A stretch of DNA of 64,000 bases from Chitinophaga sp. Ak27 (GTDB lineage: Bacteria > Bacteroidota > Bacteroidia > Chitinophagales > Chitinophagaceae), in the NCBI RefSeq assembly GCF_012726295.1, contig NZ_JABAOB010000001.1, forward strand, positions 1,736,001-1,800,000. Direction: 5' to 3'. Of this stretch, positions 1-9,874 are shown piece by piece. The stretch's first letter is position 1. Each line of letters starts with the position of its first letter. A model generated the notes under the pieces. The model was not told the origin of the DNA and did no database searches. It saw only the letters and a list, made by a program, of their open reading frames with translations. The translations under genes were made by a program, and so were the position numbers.

Positions 1-1613
1 CACGGGAGTATTTCACGGATACCTTATTCAACAAGGAAGAAGGACAAAATATTGGGTTAAGCTACTTTGAAGAAAGGGGATTTACGGAAGAAACGATCAA
101 AAAGTTCCAGCTGGGATATTGCCTGAACACCTTCGACGCCTTCGCCAAATCGGCGCTGGAAAAGGGTTACAACCTGGAATACCTGCAAAAAACTGGTTTG
201 GTCACTATTCGCAATGACCAGCCCGCCGACAATTACCGGGGCCGTGTTATCTTCCCGATACATAACCAATCCGGTAAGATCCTGGGCTTCGGCGCCCGTA
301 TTTTGGGAGCCAAATCAGACCGGGCGCCCAAGTACATTAACTCCCCCGAGAACGAGATTTATGTAAAAAGCCGGGTACTGTATGGTACTTACTTTGCTCG
401 GCATGCGATAGATAAGCAGAACGAGTGCCTACTGGTAGAAGGTTATACCGATGTGATATCACTGCATCAGGCTGGTGTGGAAAACGTGGTGGCCTCCAGT
501 GGTACCTCCCTCACACAGGACCAGCTAAGGCTCATCAAGAAATACACGAATAACCTCACCATCTTGTACGATGGAGATAGCGCCGGGGTAAAGGCAGCGC
601 TCCGCGGCCTGGATATGGCTATTGAAGAAGGCCTGAATGTGAAACTGGTACTGTTGCCAGACAAAGAAGACCCGGATAGCTACGTACAGAAAATAGGCGC
701 CGCCGCATTCCGGGAGTTTATCCAGGAGCATAAGCAGGACTTCGTGCTGTTTAAGCTGCAATTGAGCATGCAGGAAGCGGGCAGCGACAGTACAAAAAAG
801 TCGCAGCTGGTCAATGAAATTGCCGAAACTATTTCCAAAATTGATAAGGCGGAAGACTTTACCCGGCAGCAGGATTATATCCGCCAATGCAGTCAGCTAC
901 TGCATATCGACGAACAGGGGCTGATCCAGCTGGTCAATAAATTTATTCGCGACCGGCTCGTTAAACGCGAACAGGCCCATGCCCGCAACCAACCCGCTAC
1001 AGACGACGATGCATTGAGCGAAGAGGCGATAGCTGCTATGGAAGCCGCAGAAACCGGTATTTCGGTAGAGTCGCTGCTCAACGGGCACGAAAGGCAAGAA
1101 AAGGAACTGGTAAAAATATTACTGCGTTTCGGGGATAAACCCTTCAGTGAAGAAGAAAACAGCACAGTAGCGGACTATGTGTTTCATTTGCCGTACGACT
1201 TTGAGGCACTGGCAGAAAGTGAGCTGGTGAAAAGAATTTTGAGAGAATACAAGGCGCTGTATGATGCGGGTAATTTGCAGGACAAGCGTTGGTTCCTGTA
1301 TCATGAAGACCAGGCATTGTCCAAACAGATTGCCAATATCCTGGAAGATAAAGAAGCGGATTTGAGTATTAACTGGAAAGACCGTTTTGAAATTGATACC
1401 GTGTATGGCGACAATGCCTACCTGAGAGATACCATCTCTACCACCAACTACCTGATACTGCGCAAGATCAAAAAGCTGATCCACGAAAACCAGGAAGAGG
1501 CTAAAAAAGCCACTGAAATGGATCAGATTATTGCCTGCCTGGAAATGCAGAAGCATTTGAATGCCCTGGAAAAAGAACTGACCAATGGCATGGGCACTGT
1601 TATTTTCAAATAG
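1..1613 (+). CDS. dnaG: DNA primase, 5' end missing
   Basis: Makes RNA primers for replication. The frame is open from base 3, before any start codon, so the N-terminal zinc-binding domain lies outside the window. What remains starts inside the catalytic core. The TOPRIM domain is clear: LLVEGYTDV near base 430 supplies the metal-binding Glu, and ILYDGDSAG near base 565 supplies the DxD pair. VIFPIHNQSGKILGFGAR just upstream is the usual DnaG RNA-polymerase-fold motif. The last roughly 250 residues are the variable, helical helicase-binding region. The gene converges on folA with only 18 bases between stop codons, and no terminator hairpin is visible there. Confidence 0.95.
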   Translation, partial: REYFTDTLFNKEEGQNIGLSYFEERGFTEETIKKFQLGYCLNTFDAFAKSALEKGYNLEYLQKTGLVTIRNDQPADNYRGRVIFPIHNQSGKILGFGARILGAKSDRAPKYINSPENEIYVKSRVLYGTYFARHAIDKQNECLLVEGYTDVISLHQAGVENVVASSGTSLTQDQLRLIKKYTNNLTILYDGDSAGVKAALRGLDMAIEEGLNVKLVLLPDKEDPDSYVQKIGAAAFREFIQEHKQDFVLFKLQLSMQEAGSDSTKKSQLVNEIAETISKIDKAEDFTRQQDYIRQCSQLLHIDEQGLIQLVNKFIRDRLVKREQAHARNQPATDDDALSEEAIAAMEAAETGISVESLLNGHERQEKELVKILLRFGDKPFSEEENSTVADYVFHLPYDFEALAESELVKRILREYKALYDAGNLQDKRWFLYHEDQALSKQIANILEDKEADLSINWKDRFEIDTVYGDNAYLRDTISTTNYLILRKIKKLIHENQEEAKKATEMDQIIACLEMQKHLNALEKELTNGMGTVIFK

Positions 1614-1631
1614 CCAATAGCGTTAGCATTC

Positions 1632-2123
1632 CTATATTCTTTCCCATACCTGGAAAGAGAAAGGATATTGGTTTTTCTCATCTTCTTCGTGGCGTTCATC
1701 GCTTATCAGTTCAAACTCACCGCCATCTATTTGCGGAAAGAAAGCATCGCCGTGTACCACTGCATATACGCGTGTGAGGTAGATGCGATCTACTTTGGCC
1801 CAGGCTTGTTTGAAGATTTGTGAGCCGCCCGTGATAAACAATTCGTCGCCTCCGAAAGAGCGGGCTTTTTCAATGCCCTCTTCAATAGAGCTAACGACAT
1901 ATACCCCTTCCGGGTGATAATCAGCCTGGCGGGTAATAACAATATTGGGGCGGCCCGGGAGGGGCTTGCCGAGTGAGTCGAAAGTTTTGCGTCCCATTAC
2001 AATGGGTTTACCCAGTGTAGTAGCCTTAAAATATTTGAGATCAGTAGGCAGGCGCCAGGGCAACATGTTATTGATACCAATAGCATTATTTTCTGACGCT
2101 GCTACGATGATGGAAATGCGCAT
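1632..2123 (-). CDS. folA: Dihydrofolate reductase
   Basis: Reduces dihydrofolate to tetrahydrofolate with NADPH; it recycles the dihydrofolate made by ThyA, encoded directly upstream. The product has 163 residues, the normal bacterial size. The N-terminus reads ISIIVAASENNAIGINN, then LPWRLPTDLKYFK with the catalytic acid at about Asp28, followed by the NADPH-binding segment GKPIVMGRKTF and the later GGSQIF. I start at the ATG at 2123; a TTG two codons upstream is in frame but less likely. The start lies nine bases after the thyA stop, so the two genes should be co-transcribed. Confidence 0.95.
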   Translation of the reverse strand: MRISIIVAASENNAIGINNMLPWRLPTDLKYFKATTLGKPIVMGRKTFDSLGKPLPGRPNIVITRQADYHPEGVYVVSSIEEGIEKARSFGGDELFITGGSQIFKQAWAKVDRIYLTRVYAVVHGDAFFPQIDGGEFELISDERHEEDEKNQYPFSFQVWERI

Positions 2124-2132
2124 ATGCAAAGG

Positions 2133-2954
2133 TTATATAGCTACCGGAGCTTTAATAGCCGGATGAAACTGATAGTGCTGTAACTCGAAATCTTCGAAGG
2201 TAAAAGAGAAGATATCTTTTACTTCCGGGTTGATTTTCATGACCGGCAGCGGGAACGGCTGCCTGCTCAGTTGCAGTTGCGCCTGTTCCATATGGTTGCT
2301 ATACAGGTGTACATCACCGAAGGTGTGTATAAAGTCGCCGGCATCCAGGTCGCATACCTGTGCCATCATCATGGTCAGCAGGGCGTAGGAAGCGATATTG
2401 AATGGTACGCCCAGGAATACATCGGCGCTGCGCTGGTAAAGTTGGCAGCTCAGTTTTCCACGGGTTTCTCCTTTTTCCTTATCTGCCGGGGTTACATAAA
2501 ACTGGAACAGGCAATGACAGGGGCTGAGAGCCATTTCAGGCAACTCTCCCACGTTCCAGGCGTTGACGATAATACGGCGGGAATCAGGGTTGTTTTTAAT
2601 GGTATTGACCGCTTCTGTGATCTGGTCGATCACTTTCCCGTTGGGGGCTTCCCAGCTGCGCCATTGTTTGCCGTAAACAGGGCCCAGGTCGCCGTTTTTA
2701 TCGGCCCATTCGTCCCAGATACTTACGCCATGCTCTTTCAACCAGGCAATATTGGTATCGCCTTTCAAAAACCAGAGCAGCTCGTATATAATTGATTTTA
2801 GATGTAATTTTTTGGTAGTTACTAACGGAAAGCCTTCCTGTAAATTGAAACGCATCTGGTAACCGAAGCAACTGGTGGTTCCTGTTCCGGTGCGGTCAGT
2901 TTTCACGGCGCCTTCCCGGATAATATGTTGTAATAATGATAAATACTGATCCAT
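2133..2954 (-). CDS. thyA: Thymidylate synthase
   Basis: Converts dUMP to dTMP using methylene-tetrahydrofolate. The 273-residue product matches the classical ThyA family. The nucleophile is Cys146 in [13 protein letters not shown], and the family segments [33 protein letters not shown] and [15 protein letters not shown] are all present. The ATG at 2954 is the natural start. thyA is the first gene of a thyA-folA unit, so the enzyme that consumes the folate and the one that regenerates it are made together. Confidence 0.96.
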   Translation of the reverse strand: MDQYLSLLQHIIREGAVKTDRTGTGTTSCFGYQMRFNLQEGFPLVTTKKLHLKSIIYELLWFLKGDTNIAWLKEHGVSIWDEWADKNGDLGPVYGKQWRSWEAPNGKVIDQITEAVNTIKNNPDSRRIIVNAWNVGELPEMALSPCHCLFQFYVTPADKEKGETRGKLSCQLYQRSADVFLGVPFNIASYALLTMMMAQVCDLDAGDFIHTFGDVHLYSNHMEQAQLQLSRQPFPLPVMKINPEVKDIFSFTFEDFELQHYQFHPAIKAPVAI

Positions 2955-3278
2955 AAGGCTGCAATTTACAAAGTTTACTGATGAAAAATATAATGTATTC
3001 CAGTCAAAGAAAAAAACGGTAGATACGTATAAATCACGTAAATTTTGTTGCTTAGTATTCGACTTACTGAGACTGGCTTAATGAGAAACTTGCAGGAAGT
3101 ATGTGCGGAAAACCTCAATGACCATGGCCACTTCACTGCATAACCAAGGCAACAAAATCAGCTATTATTAGCAACCAAAATCAGGAATTACTATTTACTT
3201 CATTATTAAATCTGTTATCAGCTCTATGATAAGATAACCTATTTCATCACTATCATCATTTTATAAACCAAACAAGCT
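2955..3278. other. Divergent intergenic region thyA / susC
   Basis: 324 bases between divergent genes, which must hold promoters for both. I found no exact TAnnTTTG element. The closest plus-strand string is TAAATTTTG near 3050, over 200 bases before the SusC start. On the minus strand TAAACTTTG lies close to the thyA start but has three bases where two are expected. No small gene or strong hairpin is visible. Confidence 0.4.
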
Positions 3279-6275
3279 ATGCTTCTACCAAAATCAGGCT
3301 TGCTGGTACTGCTTTGTCTTTGCAGTACCCTGGCATTATTTGCCCAACAAAATATCACCGGAAAAACAAGGGATGCCGTTAGTGGTAAACCTATTCCCGG
3401 TGTAACCGTGCGGGTACCCAATAGTAATAAAGGCACCATTTCAGACGCCAGCGGTAATTATACGTTGGTGGTACCAGCCGGCACAACCAGTTTACTGGTC
3501 AGCTATACTGGCTATAAAAGCCAAACCATCCCGATCAAAGCTGACCAATCTGTAGTTAATATTTCTATGGAAGAAGACTTTGCTCGTCTCGAAGAAATTG
3601 TAGTAACCGGTTTGGCTACGAATGTAAAGCGTGCCAACCTTGCGAATGCGGTAGCTACTATTTCTGGTAAAGAATTAACTGGTGTAGCGCCTGCACAAAC
3701 CTTCGATGCTGCACTGAGTGGTAAAATACCCGGTGCATTGATCACTGCCAACTCGGGCGCTCCCGGTGGCGGTATCTCTGTAAAAATGCGTGGTATTACT
3801 TCCGTATTCGGTAATTCACAGCCACTGTATGTGGTAGACGGCGTTTTCTTCAACAGCGCCAGTATTCCTGCAGGACTCAATGATGTAACCGGGGCAGCTA
3901 CTGCCGGTAACCCAAACAACCAGGATAACCCCTCCAGCCGTATTGCTGATCTCAATCCTGAAGATATTGAAAATATAGAGATCCTGAAAGGCGCCTCTGC
4001 CTCCGCGTTGTATGGCGCGAAAGCAGCTGCCGGCGTAGTTATCATCACCACAAAAAAAGGGAAATCAGGAAAAACCAAAATCAGTATAAACCAGGAAACA
4101 GGTTTCGTGAAAGAACGGCATCTGCTGGGAGTACGCACCTTTACTCCTGAAACAGCTGCAGACCTGGCCGGTACTGCCGACAATCCCGATCCTACTGTGC
4201 AGGCTAACCGCGCCGCATTAAAAGCACAGTTTAACGCCGCAAAAAGCGCAGGAAAAATTTATGATTATGAAAAAGAAATGTACGGACAAACCGGACTTTT
4301 GCTGAACACCAATGTGTCGGTGAGTGGCGGAGGAGATAAAACCACCTTTTACCTTTCAGGCAATCGCCGGCAGGAACAAGGTATTATCAAAGGTACCGGC
4401 TATTTCAACAATGCCTTGCGCCTGAATGTAGATCATAAGATAAACGATCGTATATCCCTCGGCGTTACTACCAACTATATTGGTTCTTCGTCCGACAGAG
4501 GGCTTACCAACAACGATAATAATGGTGTTACTTTTGGTGTGGCACTTTCTTCCACACCGGATTTCATAGACCTGCACCCCAATGCGCTGGGCGAATATCC
4601 CCGTAACCCCTTTGCAGCTTCCAATCCGCTGGAAACGAGAGACAAGATCATCAACAACGAGCTGACCAATCGTTTTGTGGGTGGCGCCAATATTGACATT
4701 AAATTCCAGCAAAGCACACATTCTACTACCAAATTTGTGGGTCGTGGCGGTCTGGACTATTTCAACTTCAAAACCGCAGCCTTGTTTCCCCGCGATCTGC
4801 AATTTGAAGAAAATGGCTTGCTGGGACAGTCTATACAGGGAAATACTAACAGCTCCAATACTAACTGGGGTGGATTTTTTGTAAATACATTTATTCCTAA
4901 TGAAAATATCAGTTTAACCAGCAGTGCCGGTGCCACGCTGGAAACGGGTTTCATAGACAATATTGTGACATCCGCCAGCAACATGGTGTCAGGGCAGAGC
5001 AACCTGGATGCGAGTGGTAACACCACCACCCGGCAATTCCGCCAGAAATACCGCGATAATGGTTTCTTCGTACAGGAAGAATTGACGCTGATAGATGCAT
5101 TTACCATTAGTGGTGGTGTGCGTTTCGACAGATCCACCAACAACGGTGACTTTAAAAAATACTACGTCTTCCCTAAAGGAGCGGTGTCATGGAATCTTAC
5201 TAAAATGAAATTCTGGAAAGTAAATGCCATCGACAACCTGAAAGTACGGGCTGCGTATGGTCAATCCGGTAACGTACCTCCTTATGGTAGTAAGTTTACC
5301 GCCATGTTGGGAAGCAATATTGGCGGGCTTCCGGGCGTACTGGTGGATAACCTGCAGGGAAATGCCCAGATCAAACCGGAAAGACAGGCTGAATTTGAAA
5401 CCGGTCTGGATATCAGTGTACTAAAAGGCCGTATCAGCCTGGAAGCTACCTACTACGACAAAACCATTACTGATGTGTTGCTGCGGCACAACCTTCCCGG
5501 TTCTACCGGTTTTTCCACCGAATGGAAAAACAGTGGCGACCTTAAAAACCAGGGTATAGAACTCGGGCTTACCGTGATACCGGTGAATACGCCTAATTTC
5601 AAGTGGACCAGTAACCTTAACTGGTGGCGTAATCGGTCGAAGGTAACGCGATTGATTATACCTCCTTTTGCGATAGGTGCATTTGGTAACTCACTGGGTA
5701 CTTTCTACCTGGAACAGGGTAGACCTGCCACACAGATCAAAGGTAATGTAGGAGGGCAGTTAAAACTCCTGGGCGACGCAGAGCCTAAATTCCAGGCGAG
5801 TTTCTCCAATGAGCTCACCATCTTTAAGAACTTCTCCCTCCGTTTCCTGATTCACTGGAAGAAAGGCGGAGATAATATTAATCTCACTGAGCTGCTGACT
5901 GACCTGGGCTCTACTACTGTTGACTACGATGATGTTATCAACGGAATGAAGGCGGGTCTTTACCGTCAGAATGCAGGCGACGCCTCCATTTATGTACAGG
6001 ATGCTTCGTACGTGCGTATCCGCGAGATAGGCCTTTACTATAGTATCCCATTAAAAAATACAGAGAAGATCAAATCGATTCGCGTAGGTATTTCTGCGAA
6101 CAACTTCTTTACCTGGACGAGATACAAAGGATATGATCCCGAAGTATCCAATTTTGGAAGCAACACCATTACCACCTCTCAAAGCCGTGGTAGCAACGGG
6201 TTATCAACAGGTGTAGACGTAACGCCATACCCTGCTTCCAAGAGAGCCAGTTTCCATGTTGGTATAGATTTCTGA
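3279..6275 (+). CDS. SusC/RagA-family TonB-linked outer membrane transporter
   Basis: Outer-membrane beta-barrel that imports a ligand, probably a glycan or peptide, with its SusD partner downstream. The 998-residue product has a signal peptide ending near ALFAQQ, a carboxypeptidase-like regulatory domain (about residues 25-105: ITGKTRDAVSGKPIPGVTV), a plug (about 105-270) with the family motifs LYVVDGVFF, LNPEDIENIEILKGASAS and GVVIITTKKG, and then the barrel. It has no STN (secretin/TonB N-terminal) signalling domain, and no sigma/anti-sigma pair is nearby, unlike the two other SusC loci here. The SusD gene begins 29 bases downstream. The substrate cannot be read from the sequence. Confidence 0.93.
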   Translation: MLLPKSGLLVLLCLCSTLALFAQQNITGKTRDAVSGKPIPGVTVRVPNSNKGTISDASGNYTLVVPAGTTSLLVSYTGYKSQTIPIKADQSVVNISMEEDFARLEEIVVTGLATNVKRANLANAVATISGKELTGVAPAQTFDAALSGKIPGALITANSGAPGGGISVKMRGITSVFGNSQPLYVVDGVFFNSASIPAGLNDVTGAATAGNPNNQDNPSSRIADLNPEDIENIEILKGASASALYGAKAAAGVVIITTKKGKSGKTKISINQETGFVKERHLLGVRTFTPETAADLAGTADNPDPTVQANRAALKAQFNAAKSAGKIYDYEKEMYGQTGLLLNTNVSVSGGGDKTTFYLSGNRRQEQGIIKGTGYFNNALRLNVDHKINDRISLGVTTNYIGSSSDRGLTNNDNNGVTFGVALSSTPDFIDLHPNALGEYPRNPFAASNPLETRDKIINNELTNRFVGGANIDIKFQQSTHSTTKFVGRGGLDYFNFKTAALFPRDLQFEENGLLGQSIQGNTNSSNTNWGGFFVNTFIPNENISLTSSAGATLETGFIDNIVTSASNMVSGQSNLDASGNTTTRQFRQKYRDNGFFVQEELTLIDAFTISGGVRFDRSTNNGDFKKYYVFPKGAVSWNLTKMKFWKVNAIDNLKVRAAYGQSGNVPPYGSKFTAMLGSNIGGLPGVLVDNLQGNAQIKPERQAEFETGLDISVLKGRISLEATYYDKTITDVLLRHNLPGSTGFSTEWKNSGDLKNQGIELGLTVIPVNTPNFKWTSNLNWWRNRSKVTRLIIPPFAIGAFGNSLGTFYLEQGRPATQIKGNVGGQLKLLGDAEPKFQASFSNELTIFKNFSLRFLIHWKKGGDNINLTELLTDLGSTTVDYDDVINGMKAGLYRQNAGDASIYVQDASYVRIREIGLYYSIPLKNTEKIKSIRVGISANNFFTWTRYKGYDPEVSNFGSNTITTSQSRGSNGLSTGVDVTPYPASKRASFHVGIDF

Positions 6276-6304
6276 TCATTATCTGTCTGTTAAAATCATA
6301 GTAT

Positions 6305-7621
6305 ATGAAAAAACATATTTCCATTATTTCGATATTCTTTTTTCTGCTGGGCTTTGCGGCTTGTCAGAAGGGAGAAATCAACAGCTTAAATACGCCAGTG
6401 GTGGCGGGGATTACGGCCGACCCTTCCAAAAGTGATCTGTTTAACCTGGTGACCGGAGCCGAATCCGGTATGCGTTTTAACATGGCCGTTTACCTGGATG
6501 GTTTGGGCGTTATTGGCCGGGAAATCTATCGCTTCTCTGGGGCAGAACCTCGTTATACAACCGACTTACTTGGTGCTGGTACAAAAGTGCTGGACAACAA
6601 TACCTTTTATCTCACCAATCCCTGGAATTCCCGTTACCAGGTAATGCGGCAGTGCTTTATTCTGCTGGATGCCGTCAAGAATACCAGAAGTGCTGTAGCT
6701 ACAGATGCCCAAAAGAAGGCCTTTACAGGTTTTGCCAAAACCATTATCGGCTATCAGCTTTTGTTGAATATTAACATGACAGATTCCAATGGCGCCCGCA
6801 TACCGCAGCCCAATGGCTCACCAATAGGTTCGATTATTACCGATCCCGGAGCAGTGATGGATGCGGCACTGAAATTCCTGGATGATGGCAAAGCAGACCT
6901 GACAGGTGCTGAAGTCATATTTCCCTTATCCGGTTTTGGCAACTACAGCAATGCTGCTGGGTTGTTAAAATTCAACCGGGCCATTGCCGCCAGGATTTAT
7001 ACTTATCGCAAAAACTGGACGGCTGCGCTGACGGCATTGAATGAGTCCTTCTTCAACCTGAACGGTCCATTAAATGATGGCGTATATCATACCTTTTCCA
7101 CCAATGGAGGCGATATCGCTAATACATTATATCTGCCACCAAATGGTAACGGAGAAGTAAGAGTAGCACATCCTGCCTTTGTTACTGATGCCTTGCCAAC
7201 CGATGACCGGGTATCAACCAAAACAGCGTTGCGTAATTCATCCGCCAGCCAGAGCGGATTAACCGGTAATCGTGATGTGATTCTCTGGAGCTCCCTGAAC
7301 GCTCCTGTTACCATTATCCGTAATGAAGAGTTGATCTTAATTTACGCAGAAGCCAAGATCCAGACGGGTAGTTTCCCTGATGCCATTGTAGCGCTGAACA
7401 GGATACGGGTATCTCATAACCTGACTCCGTATGCAGGCGCCGTCACCTTCAATGCGTTGATTAATGAACTGCTGTACAATCGGCGTTACTCCCTTTTCAT
7501 GGAAGGGCACCGTTGGATTGATATGAGAAGATATGGCCGGCTAAGTCAGCTTCCTATCGACCGCGCCGGTGATGACGTATGGGCGAGGTATCCGCTGCCA
7601 CAGAATGAAAGTAATCAATGA
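6305..7621 (+). CDS. SusD/RagB-family outer membrane lipoprotein
   Basis: Surface lipoprotein that captures substrate for the SusC partner encoded upstream. The signal peptide MKKHISIISIFFFLLGFAAC ends in a lipobox, with Cys20 as the lipidation site. The C-terminal SusD hallmark is present: EELILIYAEAKIQTG, then ALNRIRVSHNL, and ELLYNRRYSLFMEGHRW followed by DMRRYG. At 438 residues it is shorter than many SusD proteins (450-600). The TGA stop sits at the base of a long inverted repeat separating it from the convergent proline dehydrogenase gene. No degradative enzyme follows, so the locus is a bare transporter pair. Confidence 0.92.
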   Translation: MKKHISIISIFFFLLGFAACQKGEINSLNTPVVAGITADPSKSDLFNLVTGAESGMRFNMAVYLDGLGVIGREIYRFSGAEPRYTTDLLGAGTKVLDNNTFYLTNPWNSRYQVMRQCFILLDAVKNTRSAVATDAQKKAFTGFAKTIIGYQLLLNINMTDSNGARIPQPNGSPIGSIITDPGAVMDAALKFLDDGKADLTGAEVIFPLSGFGNYSNAAGLLKFNRAIAARIYTYRKNWTAALTALNESFFNLNGPLNDGVYHTFSTNGGDIANTLYLPPNGNGEVRVAHPAFVTDALPTDDRVSTKTALRNSSASQSGLTGNRDVILWSSLNAPVTIIRNEELILIYAEAKIQTGSFPDAIVALNRIRVSHNLTPYAGAVTFNALINELLYNRRYSLFMEGHRWIDMRRYGRLSQLPIDRAGDDVWARYPLPQNESNQ

Positions 7622-7625
7622 TGTA

Positions 7626-7713
7626 GAGCGTAAAGCATAAAGCTATTGTAGCGAATGATCAATGGGATTTATACCCGCTGATCATTCGCTACAATAGCTT
7701 TACGCTTTATGCT
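7626..7713. repeat. Long inverted repeat R1 between convergent genes
   Basis: A perfect 24-base stem (7638-7661 with 7679-7702) extends, with two mismatches or wobbles, to about 7626-7713, around a 17-base loop. The inner arm contains AGCTATTGTAGCGAATGA, shared with R2, R3 and R4 in this window. The outer arms are made of AAAGCNN heptads (AAAGCAT and AAAGCGT in swapped order on the two sides). It fills the whole gap between susD and the proline dehydrogenase gene and ends on the latter's stop codon, so it probably ends transcription in both directions. Confidence 0.85.
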
Positions 7714-8894
7714 TAATTCAATCCCCTGCGCTTCATTTCTTTCCTGATCAATCCCAGCTCACGGCCCATTTGTCCGGCAATGGACGTGTTTTCCTGGGCC
7801 CTGCGGAGCAGGTAAGGCATTACATCTTTTACCGGGCCATAGGGCAGGTATTTGGTGACGTTATAGCCGGCGTGTGCGAGGTTAAAGGTGATATTATCGC
7901 TCATGCCCAGCAGCTGTGAAAAGCTTACATGGGAATGGTTATGGGGTATCCCTTTCTGATCGAGCATACGTGCTGCCAGCATGCAGCTGTTTTCGTTGTG
8001 GGTACCGATAAATACCGCCAGTTTATCGATGTTATCGATACAAAATTTGACGGCAGCATCGTAGTCCTTATCTGTAGCGGCTTTGCTGGGTTGGATGGGA
8101 GTGGGGTAATTATTTTCCGCGGCGCGTTTATTTTCTTTTTCCATGTAGGCGCCCCGTACCAGTTTGGCGCCCAGCAGGTAACCTTTTTCCTGTGCTTTTG
8201 CCAGCGATACCTGCAAGAAAGCATAACGATCGTGGCAATACATCTGGAAAGTATTGTATATAATGACTTTGTCTTTGTTAAACAAGGCCATCATTTCATC
8301 AGTAAGTTCATCTACCGGTCCTTGAATCCAGGACTCTTCCGCATCTATCAGGATGGCTACATTATGTTTGGCGCCGGCTTCTGCAATGGCGCGCACACGG
8401 CCGCGAACGCGGGTATATTCTTCCTGTTCTGCGCTGGTTAATGCCTCCTTGCGGTGTACCTTCTCCAGCAGCTCGAACCTGGCAAAACCGGTTACTTTGA
8501 TCGCGATAAAAGGGATATCCGGCCTGGAAGCAGCATATTGAATGGCACGGATAAATTCGGGTACTGCAGCGTCGTAACTGTCTTCCCCCTCCATCGCTTC
8601 TACACCATAATCCAGTACTACGCCAACGTGGTAGTTGCCCAGCTGCAAAGCTGTTGTGGCCGCTTCCTCAAGGCTTTCTCCGCCACAAAATTGTGAAAAG
8701 ATGGTGTTTTTGATGATGCCTTTAATGGGTAATCTCAGTTTAAAGGCGATGGGAGTCATCACAGAACCGAATTTTACCAACCAGGGCTTCCCGATATTAC
8801 TAAAGAGAAAATTGGCTTTTTTCAGTGCGTGGTCGGTCTTTGCCTCAAATGCAATAGCCGTATTATCAAAAGATAAAGATAGCTGCTTTTCCAT
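7713..8894 (-). CDS. Proline dehydrogenase (monofunctional)
   Basis: FAD enzyme that oxidises proline to pyrroline-5-carboxylate, the first step of proline use as carbon and nitrogen source. At 393 residues it is the single-domain form, not the bifunctional PutA. Family features are the TIM-barrel strands with LLGAKLVRGAYMEKEN (ligand-binding Arg-Gly-Ala-Tyr), IGTHNENS, and the C-terminal YLPYGPVKDVMPYLLRRAQEN, whose paired arginines bind the substrate carboxylate. The ATG at 8894 is chosen; a TTG three codons upstream lies inside the promoter element. No P5C dehydrogenase is adjacent. The gene is monocistronic, ending at R1. Confidence 0.93.
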   Translation of the reverse strand: MEKQLSLSFDNTAIAFEAKTDHALKKANFLFSNIGKPWLVKFGSVMTPIAFKLRLPIKGIIKNTIFSQFCGGESLEEAATTALQLGNYHVGVVLDYGVEAMEGEDSYDAAVPEFIRAIQYAASRPDIPFIAIKVTGFARFELLEKVHRKEALTSAEQEEYTRVRGRVRAIAEAGAKHNVAILIDAEESWIQGPVDELTDEMMALFNKDKVIIYNTFQMYCHDRYAFLQVSLAKAQEKGYLLGAKLVRGAYMEKENKRAAENNYPTPIQPSKAATDKDYDAAVKFCIDNIDKLAVFIGTHNENSCMLAARMLDQKGIPHNHSHVSFSQLLGMSDNITFNLAHAGYNVTKYLPYGPVKDVMPYLLRRAQENTSIAGQMGRELGLIRKEMKRRGLN

Positions 8895-8900
8895 GGGCCG

Positions 8901-8932
8901 CAAAGTTAGGGTGCGTATAGCTTCCAGCCAAA
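8901..8932 (-). promoter_or_regulatory. Bacteroidota-type promoter of the proline dehydrogenase gene
   Basis: On the minus strand TTTG (8929-8932) is followed by 20 bases and then TAACTTTG (8901-8908), an exact match to the TAnnTTTG element read by the primary sigma factor in this phylum. The element ends only six bases before the ATG at 8894, so transcription would start on or next to the start codon, giving a message with almost no leader. Confidence 0.6.
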
Positions 8933-9076
8933 AATCATTATAATATCAGCATATCTTTTTAACAGCGTTATCCGATATTGTCTATTGCTTCTCAGAAATT
9001 GTTTAAGCATACCTTTTTGCCGCTGTTTATTTTACTAATTTTAGGCCTTTTCTCTTACATACAAAATTCCCTGAAT

Positions 9077-9874
9077 ATGCTATTTAAATCTGATACTATC
9101 TCCTGTACATCGCCCTGGAAACCTATGCTTGTCCTGTTGCTTATGGGGGGAATAACATTCAGCAGCTGTAAACCGGCCGCGCCGGTCCACAACAACGCCA
9201 CTCTTCAAACACCGGGCATTAAATACACTACCCATAAAGGCGTTACCGGCCAACGAACAGTGGTAACGCTACCCGACAGTTCCCAGGTGATCCTGAACGC
9301 CGCCTCGGTACTGGATGTACCGGAAAACTATAGCCAGGGCAACCGGTCGGTGATACTGGATGGCGACGCTTTTTTTAACGTAACGCCCTCCAGTGATACC
9401 TTTACCGTTACCAGCGATAAATTGAGAGCTACCGTATTGGGCACCGCCTTTAAAATGCGCTCTTTTGCCAGTCAACATGGCGCTACCGTATACTTGCTTC
9501 ATGGAAAAATAAGGGTAAGCAAATCTTACCACTCTCCTACCGATAATCAACCGGAGGTACTGGAGCGGGGACAAATGATCCTGGCTAATAATGAAATAGA
9601 CCTGATGGAAAAGGAAACTTATCATCCGGAAGAACTCGAAACCTGGTTATCGGACACACTAACTATCACAAACGCCAATCCCATGGCTATTTCAAGGGTG
9701 CTGGAAGATTGGTTTGGGGTAGAAGTGGAAATGAAGGGAGATGCGTCCAAAGCGCCGGTGATCACCAATGCCCGCTTTTTTCATGCTACCCTGGATGAGG
9801 TACTGCATAATCTAGGCGAACAACAGCATTTCAAATATAAGATCAGTGATAACAAGGCCACCATTACCTTCTAA
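9077..9874 (+). CDS. Orphan FecR-like lipoprotein
   Basis: The product resembles the periplasmic half of FecR anti-sigma regulators: a FecR domain (VVTLPDSSQVILNAASVLDV, then LRATVLGTAFKMRSF) and a C-terminal DUF4974 module (LEDWFGVEVEMKG, then the last 40 residues). It lacks the cytoplasmic sigma-binding N-terminus. Instead it begins with a hydrophobic stretch ending in ITFSSC, a likely lipobox. No sigma-factor or TonB-receptor gene is adjacent, so it cannot act as a normal anti-sigma factor. The start is uncertain: ATG at 9077 is used, ATG at 9125 would give a minimal lipoprotein signal, and a TTG at 8978 extends the frame. It converges on the next gene across R2. Confidence 0.75.
   Translation: MLFKSDTISCTSPWKPMLVLLLMGGITFSSCKPAAPVHNNATLQTPGIKYTTHKGVTGQRTVVTLPDSSQVILNAASVLDVPENYSQGNRSVILDGDAFFNVTPSSDTFTVTSDKLRATVLGTAFKMRSFASQHGATVYLLHGKIRVSKSYHSPTDNQPEVLERGQMILANNEIDLMEKETYHPEELETWLSDTLTITNANPMAISRVLEDWFGVEVEMKGDASKAPVITNARFFHATLDEVLHNLGEQQHFKYKISDNKATITF

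Noticed and set aside
2271..2795. 174-codon frame antisense to thyA
   Set aside because: thyA is unambiguous on the minus strand; the long antisense frame is a by-product of its codon use.
3040..3060. TAAATTTTG as a promoter for the first SusC
   Set aside because: Does not match TAnnTTTG exactly, lies more than 200 bases upstream and has no TTTG partner at the right distance.
7929..8441. 170-codon frame antisense to proline dehydrogenase
   Set aside because: A shadow of a well-supported conserved gene on the other strand.
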